A DNA stretch of 64,000 nt from Istiophorus platypterus (taxonomy: Eukaryota; Chordata; Actinopteri; Istiophoriformes; Istiophoridae): positions 2,017,501-2,081,500 of the forward strand of contig CM029120.1 in the NCBI GenBank assembly GCA_016859345.1. Reading direction: 5' to 3'. The notes below the pieces were generated by a model. It made no database searches and was not told the DNA's origin. It saw only the letters and a program-made list of their open reading frames with translations. A program made the translations under genes and the position numbers. Positions 36,401-48,270 of the stretch are shown piece by piece (position 1 is the stretch's first letter; every line of letters begins with the position of its first letter).

Positions 36401-36957
36401 AAAACTAGAAAAACTATTTTCTTGACTGATCTGTTGAGGAAGTGAAGACGATTCGAACATTTCTTGATATATGAGACATTTTAGGTGCCTTGGATTGAGC
36501 TTAGCCAATATAAACTGACAGTAACAGGATTTTACTGAGTTTATATAATTTTCTTGTTATTTTTTTGAGAAGGAAAGTAAGTTTGACAGAAATGCTCCAC
36601 CATGTCCACCGATTGTTCTGACAGTGTGTTTTGTTTTTTTTTACAGATGTTTCTCTGAAAAACATCTGACTGATGAAACTCACTGTAAAGCTGCAGATTC
36701 AGCTGATAATTCTCTTTTAACTGTCTTCAATTTGCCACAGGTTGACTCCAGTCTGATTCGGGACTCGTCGTAAGGACAACTAAAGCAAACAGGAAGCACC
36801 TGACCACGATCTGAAATGTGCCACAGCAGATTTTTATCAACGTTTGTAAAAGAAATTCTAAAAATGTTTTCACTTTGTCATTATGACTTATTGAAGGGAA
36901 AAAAACAGTGTAATGTTCAGGAAATCATAAAAATCCAGGGTTCAGTTGACTTTTAGT

Positions 36958-36963
36958 TTTATT
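36958..36963 (-). terminator. Candidate poly(A) signal of NUBPL
   Basis: AATAAA on the minus strand about 290 nt past the NUBPL stop codon. It is the nearest canonical signal I noticed downstream. Confidence 0.4.
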
Positions 36964-37249
36964 AAATATCATCACAAAACGAAATGAATCATGTTTCCTC
37001 AGTGATGCTGTAATAAACAGTATAAACTGCGGACTATCAGTGCTTTAGATTGGACTCATTGTGCGCTATGACAGCAGAGAGGTTTGTGCGATTCTGTCTG
37101 TGGACTATACATATCTGTGTGTGTGTGTGTGTGTGTGTATGTTTGTTATGTGTATGTTTGTCTTTGCAACTTGTTTTTCGTGTGAACGCGTCACGAAGCC
37201 TCCTCCTGTCTGTTTCTGGTTCAACGGCCAACTCCCTGCTCGGGCTCAA

Positions 37250-39135
37250 TCAAGTGCTGACCTCCTCTAGTCTCTGGACAACGGCAGACGCCACCTTCCT
37301 GTACGCCTCCGCCTGCGCACGCGCGCGCGCACACACACACACACACACACAGACACACACACACGGGGATAAAAGCACAAAGTATCATCAGTACATGTGG
37401 ATGAAAGGTTTTTCATAGAAATTTAAAATAACTTGTTAAATTTTATATAAGTATTTTTTATATAATAAGGGACAGAATAGAATAGAATAGAATAGAGACC
37501 TCAAGGCTGTCTGGAGAGGAGACGACCACCGGCTGTCCTCTGTCTGACATCTCTCTGATGTTCAGGTGAAGAGGGACGTCACCTTCAGTGAGACGGTGAT
37601 AAAACCCGACGTTAGAGAACAAAACACATCAGGAACGTCCGTAACAAAGTGACAGGAAAGTTTTTGTACTTGAAATAGTTCAGTCAAAATTCTTGAAATT
37701 TCTGTACAAGCTAGAAAATCAGCTCCAGTCCAGAAACCGGGCCTGGTGACGCTGCTACCTAACAACCTAACCCCCAGGGTGTCGGCGAGCTGTCGGGCCC
37801 CGTCGGAGCCAAAGATGTGGGTCTGGTGGTGACAGTTTGGGCACTGGAAGACGCTCATGTTCTGCACCAGACCGAGAACCTGCAGGGACAGAGAAGCCGA
37901 ACACCAAACACAACATGTTCCAGCTTCCTGTAACTTCATCCCATCAGTCTGTTGATAGGGTAAAAAATTACATCTGACACCTTCTTCATTATTCTGACTT
38001 TCTTACTGTTTTGCTGTTTCTGACTGAATTGTGTTACCATGGGAACAAAGCTGTTTATATTAACACACAGACACACACACACAGATTACCGGCACGTTAA
38101 CTTTCTTGAACATCTCAGCTCCTCTGCGGGCGTCCAGCAGGGCGATGTCCTGTGGCGTCGACACGATCACGGCGCCTTCGCAACGAAACAGACACATGAC
38201 ACGAGACTTTACTTCACACTGAGCGGCTGCTACACAACAAACAGGTTTGTTTCTGTACAAAAGTCCTGCAGCAAAGGCCGGGGTCTTTTCAGAGGTTCCA
38301 GAAACTGGGCATGTGCAGAGTTAGGCCCCCGCCACTCGCAAGCCATCGCGGTAATGCCGCCGGGCAGATCTTTCATGCTAACTAGACCAGGTTCCTGTCT
38401 AAATGAAGGGGTAGGGTGGGGCTGGGGGGGGGGGCACTACTTCACTTCCAATGGTCATAAAAACTGCACATATAGGATCTCCAGTATCAAATCTGATTTA
38501 AAAAAAACCCAAAACATGTCAAGTTTGGTGACTTTCCCTCAAACTGAGGTTTAAATTTTTTTTTCTTTTACTTTTACTACACATACACAAGGTTTTGCTT
38601 GTGTCAGTGCAAAACACAATTGGCTCGATATGTTTCCTGTTTGCTTGTTATAAAGCACCCAATTGGCTCATTGGGGGCGGGGCAGGTTATGTGCCATCTT
38701 TACGGGCTTCTCTTTGTCTTTCTCTTATAGTGTCTCCAGTTTGGCTTCAGAAGTGTGTGTGTGTGTGTGGGGGGGGGCAGGACAGTGTTTCCTACACTTT
38801 TATATAAACAAGGAAGGTGGGAGTACTTTTTTTAGAAAGTGGAACAAAGTGGGGACATCGGGTCTCAAGAGCTGTTTAAGGGTTTAGACTTGCTTCAAGA
38901 GTTAATATTAGTAATGGGTTAAGATTAATATATATGAAGCACTTGTGTGAGCGACTGTAGTGTATCATGGGAGTGACTGTCATCACTAGTAATGAGATAG
39001 TGTGTGTGTGTGTGTGTGTATGTGTTGTTGAGACCCACCTGCTATCGGGATATTCTGGGTGATTGACAGCTGGACGTCTCCTGTCCCAGGCGGCATGTCA
39101 ACCACCAGATAGTCCAATGACCCCCAGTCCACCTA

Positions 39136-39167
<32 letters not shown>

Positions 39168-42100
39168 CACACACACCTCGTCTCTGCTGATGCAACTTCC
39201 TCATCTGCTTCCTTAAAACCGTCCATAAAAATTCGCTTCAACTCACGATTTCAAAGAAAAACGCTCGCACCTGTCTGAGCAGTTTCTCTATCGCTGACAT
39301 CACCATCAGCCCCCGCCACACGATGGGAGCCACGTCCTCCACCAGGAAGCCCATCGACATGCTGAAGGAAGGGTTTAAAGAGAAGGTCAGAGGTCATGGC
39401 AATGGTGAGATTGTTCTGAACAGAAACAGGAAGACTCAAACATAATCAGCTGTTGTGGGTGGAGGGACTCACCAAGGAATCCCATAGTTGGTGAGTGGGA
39501 TCATCAGATTGTCTGGAAGGAAGATAAAAAACCTCAAGTTCATCAGATTTATCACCATGACGTCTAATTACCTAGAATTGCCAGCATATCTTGGAGCATC
39601 AGTACATTAACCACCAATCAGGTGGCATTCGTGCAGCAAAGACGGATAAACGAAGCCAGAAATGTGAGAAAAGGAGGATTAAACTGTGTGCCGTACTGTC
39701 GCTGAGCTCCGGGTTCCCCTTCAGGTTCATCAGTTTGGGAACCGACGGACCGTAGACGTCGGCGTCCAACAGGCCGATGGATTTGGACTGAGAGCGAGAG
39801 ACAGAGAAGAGATTGCCACTGAGCGACTCAGAGTAATCTGACAGTTAAAGGAGCATACGTGGCATTGATTTAATAGTCACAGTGAGGTCCTGTGATTCTT
39901 CATATATCCTGCTTCCTTTCAGTGCAAATGCTTTGCCACTTTGTCTCCACTTTGCTGAAGTTTTACGGGTGACAACTTTCCTTCCATTTGTTAAACTTCT
40001 GCACAGTAACTCCTGGATACTTATCAATCTTTTGATTTCTTTTTCAGTACTAAACAAAGTCGGCCTATCACCAGAAAACCTTCACTGTGTCACTACATCT
40101 GAATTACGGCGACCGGAACCTTTCATTTTTTCATTTTCGTGTGTCTTTTTTATTTTTATTTTACCTCGTTTATCACACTTTCGTTTGTAGCAATTGACTG
40201 ATATTCCTTTTTTGTTGCGTTTTTTGATTTACATAAAAATGCATTTGCTCATTTTATGTAAAATACTATGAACTGCCTTCAGGCAAAACTGCTATATTTC
40301 ATAGCATGTGTATTATAGGTTTTTGATAACAGTGTTGTTGTTGTAAGTCGGTATCGCTGCTTATTTTACAAAAAAAAAAACAAAAAAACCCAAAATGACT
40401 AAAGAACAGAAATGTCTAACGAGAGAGAGGAGTCCTTACAGGGTTGTTGGCCATTAATCCCAGAGCCAAATTCACTGCAGAGACAGAAAAACAGACATTA
40501 AACACCTCTGAGTGGGAAACTGAAGAAAACAAGCTGGTTAAAATGTAAAAACCAATAATAAGGTTCCAGTTCAAGTTGTTCTGTCCATTTTATTCTGGGA
40601 GTTCTACAAAAAGATGTATAGAAAATGTATTGAAGAGGAAAACTTTGGAGGGATTAGTTCCAAAATATCGATTAGAGAGTCTTAGAGGTTCAGATGTATG
40701 TTCTCTAGAGAAATTAAGATACTAGGACTGTTCTCCGTATTTCTTCAGGAAGTTCATGCTGCACCTGCAGTGGTGGACTTGCCAACGCCGCCTTTTCCCG
40801 AGGCCACGACGATGACCTGTTTGACCCCTGCGATGGGCTTCTGTTTGGGCAGACCTCTGGCCATCTGCTGCTTCTGCCGCTCCTGCAACACCTTGCTGTC
40901 CACGGACCTCTGCAACACGACAACAACAACAACACTTAAACACACAACCTGAGGTTACTGTGACTGCCAAGGGCGCTCGTCACCATTCCAGGCCTGGATG
41001 GTAAACTTGGATGCTTTATATACAAAAAAAATAGTTTAGCTGTTCCTTTATCATCTGCTATGAAAAATACGCTAAAAAATACAATGGGGTTTGGTAGTGC
41101 TAAGTGCTCATCGACATTAAAAAAATATCCCGTAAAGGATTGACAAATGTCACTGTGAAATAAACTGCTTCACACAATACTTTGCTCTATTCTTCTTATG
41201 ATATATTAACAAACTAAACCTCAAAATGTTGAAAATTAATTTGATGTACAAGTAATTCACTTGTCATTTCAGTAAAACCTCCATTGTTGTGGTGCTAGAA
41301 CTTTGGTTTGACTGATGACAAAGTCAATTTTAAATTAACAAAATTTTAAATGTGATTTAGTTTGAAAAAAAATGAAAGAGCTTGTTTTTCTGACTACTGT
41401 CCAATCAAAGGTGTCCAAAACTGTGACAATAGCAGCGAGAATATTCATACAATCTAGATTAACACAACCTCGATAATCTTAAAGTTCAGATAGGGAGATC
41501 TTTGCATAGGGTTTATAAATTGCTCATGACTTTATTAATAATTTGAAAATCATCACTAATGCTTCATGGATCAGTTAACAACTTTGAGCTGCCAGGTTGT
41601 CCAAAAACCTCCCAGGCAAATATTTCTCCTCCTACAGCAGCAGAGTATCTGGACCAGAATCCATTTACCAGCTTATTAACATTTACACCTCCAGACTTGA
41701 TGGACTACAACTACTACTGCTGCTGCTGCCACATTATTTTGGCATTTGAAAGTGACAAAACCCCTAAAAGTAATAGAGCCCCTGTAAACCGTATTAGTGC
41801 ATTTAATACAAGGAGTTTTTGTCTGGTAACCGTCTGTGTCGCAGTGAATAAAAATAATGTTTGACAACAAGTGAGTCAAGTCCGGAAGAACACAACACAC
41901 TTCCGGTTGAACGGTTCGCACTAATATTCTTGGCATTCAACTAAATTTACCTAAAAGCGAAAATACATATATATTACTTTCATTAAATGTGTGAAATGGA
42001 AAAGATGCTATTATCCAGTAAAACAACATACAACATGTAGACAGTCCATATGTTTCTGATGTGTTTTATGTGCAGTATTGCTTTTATTTTTTAAAACACA

Positions 42101-42338
42101 GCCAAACTTCCGGCCTCGTTCCTGTTTTCTGTCGTCCACCTTGACGCGGCGGTGACGCGTTAGCCTAGCTTAGCCGCGTTGCTTTGAGAGAAACAGGCGT
42201 TAATCTTACCTGGCAGCGAATGAGCTGCACGCAACACGCAGGCCCGTGTTTTCTGTCTGTCCCGGTTCGTAGACCCGAAGGTTTATTCGCGGATATTCTC
42301 AGTAAATGGGACAATCTGCTGTAGGTGGACTGGGCCAT
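37250..42338 (-). CDS. nubpl: NUBPL / IND1, mitochondrial iron-sulfur protein required for complex I assembly
   Basis: NUBPL is a mitochondrial P-loop protein of the Mrp/NBP35 family that supplies 4Fe-4S clusters to respiratory complex I. Eleven coding exons join in frame to 978 nt (325 aa; human is 319 aa): 42210-42338, 40765-40909, 40440-40474, 39697-39787, 39473-39512, 39271-39361, 39039-39132, 38090-38175, 37759-37879, 37500-37582 and 37250-37312. All have GT/AG borders. Visible features are a basic Ser/Thr-rich N-terminus fitting a mitochondrial presequence, the deviant Walker A motif GKGGVGKST (about residues 81-89), LLDADVYGPSVPK, DMPPGTGDVQLS and the cluster-binding CPNC. The C-terminal exon reads AEAYRKVASAVVQRLEE then stop. 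The start ATG has a good context (A at -3, G at +4); an upstream in-frame TTG is not used. Three of the ten introns carry GT or CA repeats beside splice sites. It lies head to head with DTD2. Confidence 0.96.
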
Positions 42339-43591
42339 GTTCGGCTCTTTAGACGCTGCGCGGTTCCACAGATTGCTGCGAATCAACTTTGCGCGAATTA
42401 CGCATAAATGTGGTGCGTGGGAATAATTAAAAAATAAGATAAATCCGTAACACGTGATAATAATAACACATCATAATAAAACCCAATGAAATCTTGAGTC
42501 ACTTTCCTCCATTCAAAATAATAAACACGTAAACAGGTTCTTTGTAATTTTTTTTGTCTTTTTTTTCCTTCAGTGTCAAAATTCTTCTTTTAAGTGGAAA
42601 CTATACAAAGTATTTTTTTATTTGTATGCAAAACAAGAAATCAAAACTCTTACTTTTAAAGAATTACTTATGTGACATGAAGTCCATTTTTTAATTGTCA
42701 AGCAAAATTCTAAGATATGGTATCACTTATTTGCTTCTTAAGCAAAATTATGAGACACAAAGTCAAAATTATTACTTTTTAAGTAATACCCACATAACAG
42801 AAAGTCTAACTTTCTATTTTTATGCAAAATTAGAGATAAAATGTCAATTTATTTTTACTTTTAAGCAAAAAAAGTGACTTACAAAGTCAAAATGTTTATT
42901 TTCATGTAAAATTATTAGACACAGCATCAAAATTGATACTTTTAAGATAAAACTTAATAGATACAAAGCATTTTAAAAAGCCCTTTCCAACATTTTTAAA
43001 TACAGTTCCAAAATGTTTATTTTTAAGCAAAATCATAAGCTACATTTAAAATTTTGAGTTGTGGACTGGTTACAAGATGAAACAAGACAATTTTCTGAGG
43101 GCTCTGGGATTTTTAAAAAAAAATGTTTTTACTCCATTTTCTTACATTTTGTAGCCAAAATAATTAATCTATTATTTGAGAAAATGATAACTGGATGAAT
43201 AAATAATAATAAATAAAACAATTGTTAGCTGCAGACCGAATTTCTTGTATATTTTCTTTTCCTCAATCGTTTTTGTCTTTTTTGCAAATTGCTTTTGTGT
43301 TGGTGGATTAAAATTTTAAAAAGGGAAATTAGAAAAAAAGAATAAGAAAAAAAAAACTATCTCATGCGGAAACAACGCGCAGCCTGGGCGCTTTTTAGTC
43401 AACGTAGTTGACGTTAACGCGGAAGTGCGTTGCATAAGAAATCGTCTGGTTTCTCTTTCATTCATCGAGCCTTTCTCTCGGTTCACAGACTGTGTCCCAG
43501 GTTCCGGACTCTTCCGTCCCGCCCGTTATAAAGGAGGCCTCGGTTCACGCCGTGGGACAGTTTGAGGGGATCAGGTTTAGCCCAGGTGCCG
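42339..43591. promoter_or_regulatory. Shared NUBPL-DTD2 intergenic region
   Basis: About 1.25 kb between the two divergent start codons. ETS-type words (GCGGAAGTG at about 43421) lie just upstream of DTD2. On the NUBPL side further CTTCCGG words fall inside intron 1 (41900-42110). The middle is filled by an AT-rich tandem repeat (42590-43045). The arrangement suggests two separate core promoters rather than one compact bidirectional one. Confidence 0.5.
42590..43045. repeat. Diverged AT-rich tandem repeat with an AAGCAAAATTATGAGACA core
   Basis: Several imperfect copies of a unit roughly 50-60 bp long, recognisable by recurring words: TTTTTAAGCAAAATTA, ATGAGACACAAAGTC and AAAATTATTACTTTT. 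Copies have drifted strongly, so the number is uncertain (about 7 to 8). Confidence 0.6.
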
Positions 43592-45471
43592 ATGATGACG
43601 GAGACGGCCGGCGGCCCGGTGGCCCGCACGGTGCTGCAGCGGTGTCTCCAGGCCCGGCTGCAGGTGAAACCGGCGGAGGGAGACACGGAGGCTCAGTTCG
43701 TCCAGGTGGGAACAGGCCTCGTCAGGATAAACTAAACTTCACAGTGACGGTGTCACAAAGATGATGAGGATAACGTGGCTTTAGGTTAACGACTGGAAAT
43801 GGCTTTTAATTTATATTAAAATATAGTGTATATAATGATTTTGTTGTTCTTGTGCTGCCAAGTTGGAAGCACTTTGCAACCTGAATTATGAAAAGTGACA
43901 AGCAAAGATTATTACTGTTGTTGTTGTTGTTGTTGTTGCTTTTATTGTTATAGCAAATAGTTTGACTTTACTTTATGTTGCATAATTTATTATAGTCTGG
44001 CTGACACGGAATTTATGATATTGATACTAATATCAGTTTCTATGAGGTTAAAACGTTTGATTATTTATCAGTCATATTTTGATCTTTTGTTAAGTACAAA
44101 CAAAACATAGAAAAGGGCTTTTTTTTTTTTTTTTTTTTGCTTTAACTGTGATATGCACTTTTTCTGACATTTTTCAGTTCAAGGCACAACCTGTATAAAG
44201 GAGACACACAAAATAATTAAATTGAGGAAATATCCATGGCGTTGAAATCCGTAAAAGGAAAAATATAAATCAAGTCATTTTAATTTGAATAAAATCTGCC
44301 TGAAGATTCATCCTCAAAAATATATCCAGAGTGTTAAATTCTAGTGAGATGTCACTGGTTGTTTCAGCCGATCTCACTTTAATTACCTGAGATGTAGGTA
44401 ACTGGTAATCGTTTTGTGTCCCAGCTCCTCTAAATGCAGCGTAACTGTGGAAACAAAAGGAAAGTGAAAGGACCAAGATCATCATCATCGTTCAGGAACA
44501 TGTTCAGAGGAAAGTGTTGAACATAAACAGAATATAAAGTCAAAGGGAACATTTGTTTCAAAAATGAATAACGTGAGTATTTATTTAGATGATGGTGATT
44601 GTAATCTTTACATTATCATCTGAAAAGTGATTAATTTCCCTGAGCCCAAGGTGAAGTCTTCAAATGTCTCATTCTGTCTGACCAACTGTCCAAAACCCCA
44701 AAATCCACTTATATTGAACAGAGAAATTCATCAAGTCCTCACCTTTGAAAACCTTTTCACACGCTGAATCATTCAAAATTAATTTATAAAATTAATTAAT
44801 TCATTAACATAATTGTTGTGTAATTGTTTCGACATTATCTTTGGTCAGAACAATCCATCAGTGGTTAGTGAAAGCTACAGATTTAAAGAGGGAGACGGAC
44901 TGACTGCTGATTGGTCCAAACCCCTAATGACACCTGACATCGTTTCCTTTTACGTTTTGCCACGCTCTCAGATCGGCAGAGGAATGGTGATCTATGTCTG
45001 TTTCTTCAAAGGCGCCACAGACGACATCCTTCCCAAGATGGGTCAGTGACCTTTTTGACCTCTTCGACCTCCTACCTTCGTATTTTAACTCCATCTTTAA
45101 TTTTAATTAACTCAGAATTAAATGTAATGTGTCCTGCCCCCACCCTCCGTCCAGTGTCCAATCTGCTGAACCAGCGGCTGTGTGAGTCTGACTCGGGGAA
45201 GTTGGTGTCGGTACTGGAGCTTCCCGGCAGCCTGCTGATCATCCCCCAGGCTACGCTGGGGGGGAAGGCCAAGGGCAGGGCCATGCAGTACCACAACAAC
45301 ATTGGCAAAGAGGAGGGACTGCGGCTGTATGGCGCCTTTGTGTCTCTGTGCGAGAGGGAAGTGGCGGCGGCTGCCAGGGCCGGGGTGACAGTGCAGCACG
45401 GGACGTATGGCAACAGACAAGTGCTGAAGCTCGACACCAACGGGCCGTACACACACCTGATGGAGTTCTGA
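43592..45471 (+). CDS. dtd2: DTD2, D-aminoacyl-tRNA deacylase 2 (animal-specific tRNA deacylase)
   Basis: DTD2 (ATD) hydrolyses wrongly formed aminoacyl-tRNAs. In animals it is known to remove L-alanine from tRNA-Thr carrying a G4-U69 pair. Three coding exons give 501 nt, 166 aa (human 168): 43592-43705 (phase 0), 44972-45041 (phase 1) and 45155-45471. Diagnostic segments are GMVIYVCFFKGA, LLIIPQATLGGKAKGRAMQY, HGTYGNRQVLKLDTNGP and the C-terminus PYTHLMEF. They include the conserved Gly-Pro of the chiral-proofreading loop. Two in-frame ATGs sit together at 43592 and 43595, and I use the first. Intron 1 holds a (TTG)n run (about 43915-43938) and a T homopolymer (about 44119-44139). A diverged second copy lies about 1.7 kb downstream. 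Confidence 0.96.
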
Positions 45472-45868
45472 ACTGCTGTGAGAGACATAAGAGTGGAGGG
45501 ATCGAATGCATAAATATCTACCAATGAGGCGAGAAACAGTCTCTGGTGTTTTCTAGGACAGATGCATTGATATTTTTTCTAAAAACTAATTACACAGATG
45601 AATGTTGAATATGTAAATGTTTTTGTGTAAACCCCACAGATGTGAGCGAGTAGAACACAAAACTGCGTTCGCCAATTTGCATGGCAACATACAAAATATA
45701 GATTTCTGAGGATTTGAAGTCTTAAAAATGTCAACACCAGGCCTTGAAATGTTTCGTTGACTCTGCAGGAGAAAAGAAAAACCTGCTGGGGAAACACAGA
45801 ATGTAAGAGAAAAGTACCAGTGGGAAACTTGACTTACCTTAAACCGTGGTTATTATTTTCTTAATAAT

Positions 45869-45874
45869 AATAAA
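45869..45874 (+). terminator. Candidate poly(A) signal of DTD2
   Basis: AATAAA about 400 nt after the DTD2 stop codon, inside an AT-rich stretch. Confidence 0.45.
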
Positions 45875-46337
45875 GAGTAGATACACAAGAATACATGTGA
45901 ACACACATGCCATTATATGAGTGATACACACAAACACAAACTCATCCGCATATGCACTATTAGATGGAGGGCAACAAATTAAAAGTAATACAACAGGGAA
46001 GCTGCTTGATGCATGGTGTCATTTATAGGTTTAGTAGAGGAGGAGGAATAATAGTCCCGGCCTTTTTTTATGAGTGGTCGCGTGCCTCCTTGTGTGATGT
46101 ATTTCCAGTGATTTTCATGCGATTCCAACGACAGAGCTCGGCAAAACGCACAGGTGTCCACACACTTTTGGCCCGGGTTAAAATAGAAACACTATCCTCA
46201 CCTGGTTTACGGCAGCATCATGATGCTGTGATACACCTTGTGTGAACCTGAGGACAGGAAGTTTAGAGACTGTGAGTAAAAGTCTGTGTGGAGGCTTTTT
46301 AAGTAAGAAATATATGAGTTGTGTCCTGTCTCCTCCG

Positions 46338-46379
46338 GGGCAGCAGGGGGCGCTCGGCCGTGGTTCAGGAAACGGAAGT
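46338..46379 (+). promoter_or_regulatory. CTCF-like motif with adjacent ETS word
   Basis: GGGCAGCAGGGGGCGCTCG is a near-perfect CTCF core. It is followed 20 bases later by AAACGGAAGTA, an ETS-family word. The patch is CG-rich against an AT-rich background and lies about 0.8 kb upstream of the DTD2-like copy, so it could be an insulator, a promoter remnant or both. Confidence 0.45.
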
Positions 46380-47185
46380 AAAGCGCTTTCTGTAAGCGGT
46401 GGTTACAGCAGATTCACGACCTGCGCGGGAGTTTCCACAAAAATAAAAGCACAGTGAAAAATACATATACATAGAAAATATTAATACTTGGATACTTTTG
46501 GTAAAACTGCGACGCAGAGATAGGAGTTTTAACTGAGGGACGCTGAGCAGTCTGTAGTTGGACAATCGCGATGTACATAAGGTTGTGAAACATCTTGAAA
46601 TCGCCGTGGATATAGTTTTAACCAAGCTCGAACCTTTATTTTGAAAATCGATGCAGCGGATGGCTAAACGGTGGCCGCTGCTAGCCCAAATCTGACCCGA
46701 AATCTGAGAAAGCTTTAATACACATTCATAAAAATAAGATAAATAGATCAAATTATGAAAATGGAGTTGATTTATTTTTGTTGTATCAGAACTGTGGCGA
46801 TTATCGATGTGCGTGTGTCGTTTAAAAGAGCCCCGAAATTATTTTCATTTTAATAAATAAAGTCAGCGGTTTGTTTTCAATTAATCGAATGATCATTTGC
46901 TAATATGAGGACTGAATATCATTCACCTTACTAACTCTTTGAGTGAATTTATAAAATAAATTATTTTAACTTCCAAAACCTACGTTTATTCAGTATTTAA
47001 TACAAAAAAGTCACAGAACATGACCTAACATTAATTATCTCCATTATATTATATAAAGAGTCAGTCAAGCCTATAGACTGAAAAGGGGATCAAATAAAGT
47101 CCAGAGGGAGCTTTGACAGTTGTCTTGAGAGTCCAGACAGGGTCCAGATCCAGGTAAAACCTCAGCCAGAGGAACAGACGCAACC

Positions 47186-48193
47186 TTGAGACCAGAAAGG
47201 AACGAGCGACTCCCGGGTGGCGCCGGGGACCAGGCTTGTAAACGATCCCTCAGAGAGTCACATCCACCGCCTGACCTCGCCGAAAAGTCCCAGCTTCTAC
47301 AAGCCACGAAAAGACAACTTCAACTCCTGACTCCGAACAATAGACCACAGACCCAGTCCACATCCCATAAACCGACACGGCTCCAGGACCTCGACGGCAT
47401 CCAGAGCCCGGTGAAGAGGAGAGGGGCCCGGGGCCAGGCTGTTTGGGTAGAAGGAGCTCCGGCCGTGGCCTGGAGCCTTTGGTGGCTCCATGACGTCACC
47501 TTTGAGATGGGTATGGAACGGTCTTTCTACTTCACGGCCTTCACTGTTGCAAAATATCATGATTCCATATCATCTTACGTAATAATATAATTTCTAGATA
47601 CATGAAAAACTAATGGAGTGATTGAGCATCATTGCATGGAGACAAGTGATGGACTGATGATTTATATTGACTTGTAAAACTATAAAGTAAGTTGTTACAT
47701 ATTTTAATCGAACAAGACCTTTAAAAAGATGATTAATCATCAAAGTGATGGCAACACCTTTTCTCCGTTTAGACAGATTTTCACTATCAGCATTTTAAAT
47801 TTAGTTATTTAATTAAAAATCTTTTTGTGACTCTCTCTCAACAGCCAAAACACTGATGACCATTAAACTTTTCCAGAAAGACTCAGGGCCCTCGTTGTCC
47901 GTCCTCGATCTCTCCCGAACGTTTTATTCATCCCCCAGGACTCCCTGCTCAGGGAGCCGGTGCCCAGGAGACAGGTGGTGTATGAAGGTGGCGGGTACGA
48001 GCTGTGGCAGTGCGGTGCGCACGGCTCTTCTCCTGGCTGGCGCCTGTCTGCAGGGAGCTCACATCGGGCTCCGTGAGGTGGAGCGCGAGGGTGCGGGCGA
48101 GGGCGAGGGCGAGGGTGGAGCAGGGGGTGTAGGGATAGAGACGAGACGGCCCTGACCTCCGTGGAGCCGTGGATGCTCCTGCTGGAGTTCTGA
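47186..48193 (+). pseudogene. Diverged, frameshifted DTD2-like second copy
   Basis: Two segments mirror DTD2 in order and intron phase. An open frame (47186-47510) contains AVWVEGAPAVAWSLWW and ends TTTGAGATG G before a GT; DTD2 exon 2 likewise ends AAGATG G before GT. After an AG at 47843-47844 the frame reads AKTLMTIKLFQKDSGPSLSV then LDLS, collinear with DTD2 VSNLLNQRLCESDSGKLVSV then LELP. Near 47920 the match moves to another frame: NVLFIPQDSL against SLLIIPQATL. It ends VEPWMLLLEF then stop, against NGPYTHLMEF in DTD2. The frame shift, an in-frame TGA at 48074, a GC-rich low-complexity insert (48085-48130), no ATG at the front, and loss of the QATLGG and NGP residues suggest a pseudogene or a non-catalytic relic. 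An assembly error at 47920 is also possible. Confidence 0.5.
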
Positions 48194-48239
48194 AGTAAAT
48201 CCCAACGTCGCACCCTATGGTTTAGATTCATAAGACCTT

Positions 48240-48270
<31 letters not shown>

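Larger units (their letters stand above)
45472..47185. other. Intergenic, DTD2 to DTD2-like copy
   Basis: No independent gene found. It contains the DTD2 poly(A) signal (45869-45874), a CTCF/ETS-bearing CG-rich patch (46338-46445) and AT-rich sequence. Confidence 0.5.

Noticed and set aside
42339..42386. N-terminal extension of NUBPL starting at an upstream in-frame TTG
   Set aside because: It is not an ATG. The ATG at 42338 has good context and gives a plausible mitochondrial presequence.
45072..45524. 150-codon minus-strand frame over DTD2 exon 3
   Set aside because: Antisense shadow of a well-supported DTD2 exon.
47939..48076. Match of VYEGGGYELWQC to METTL18-type methyltransferases
   Set aside because: Only one short motif fits and no SAM-binding motif follows. 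The flanking sequence aligns better and collinearly with DTD2.
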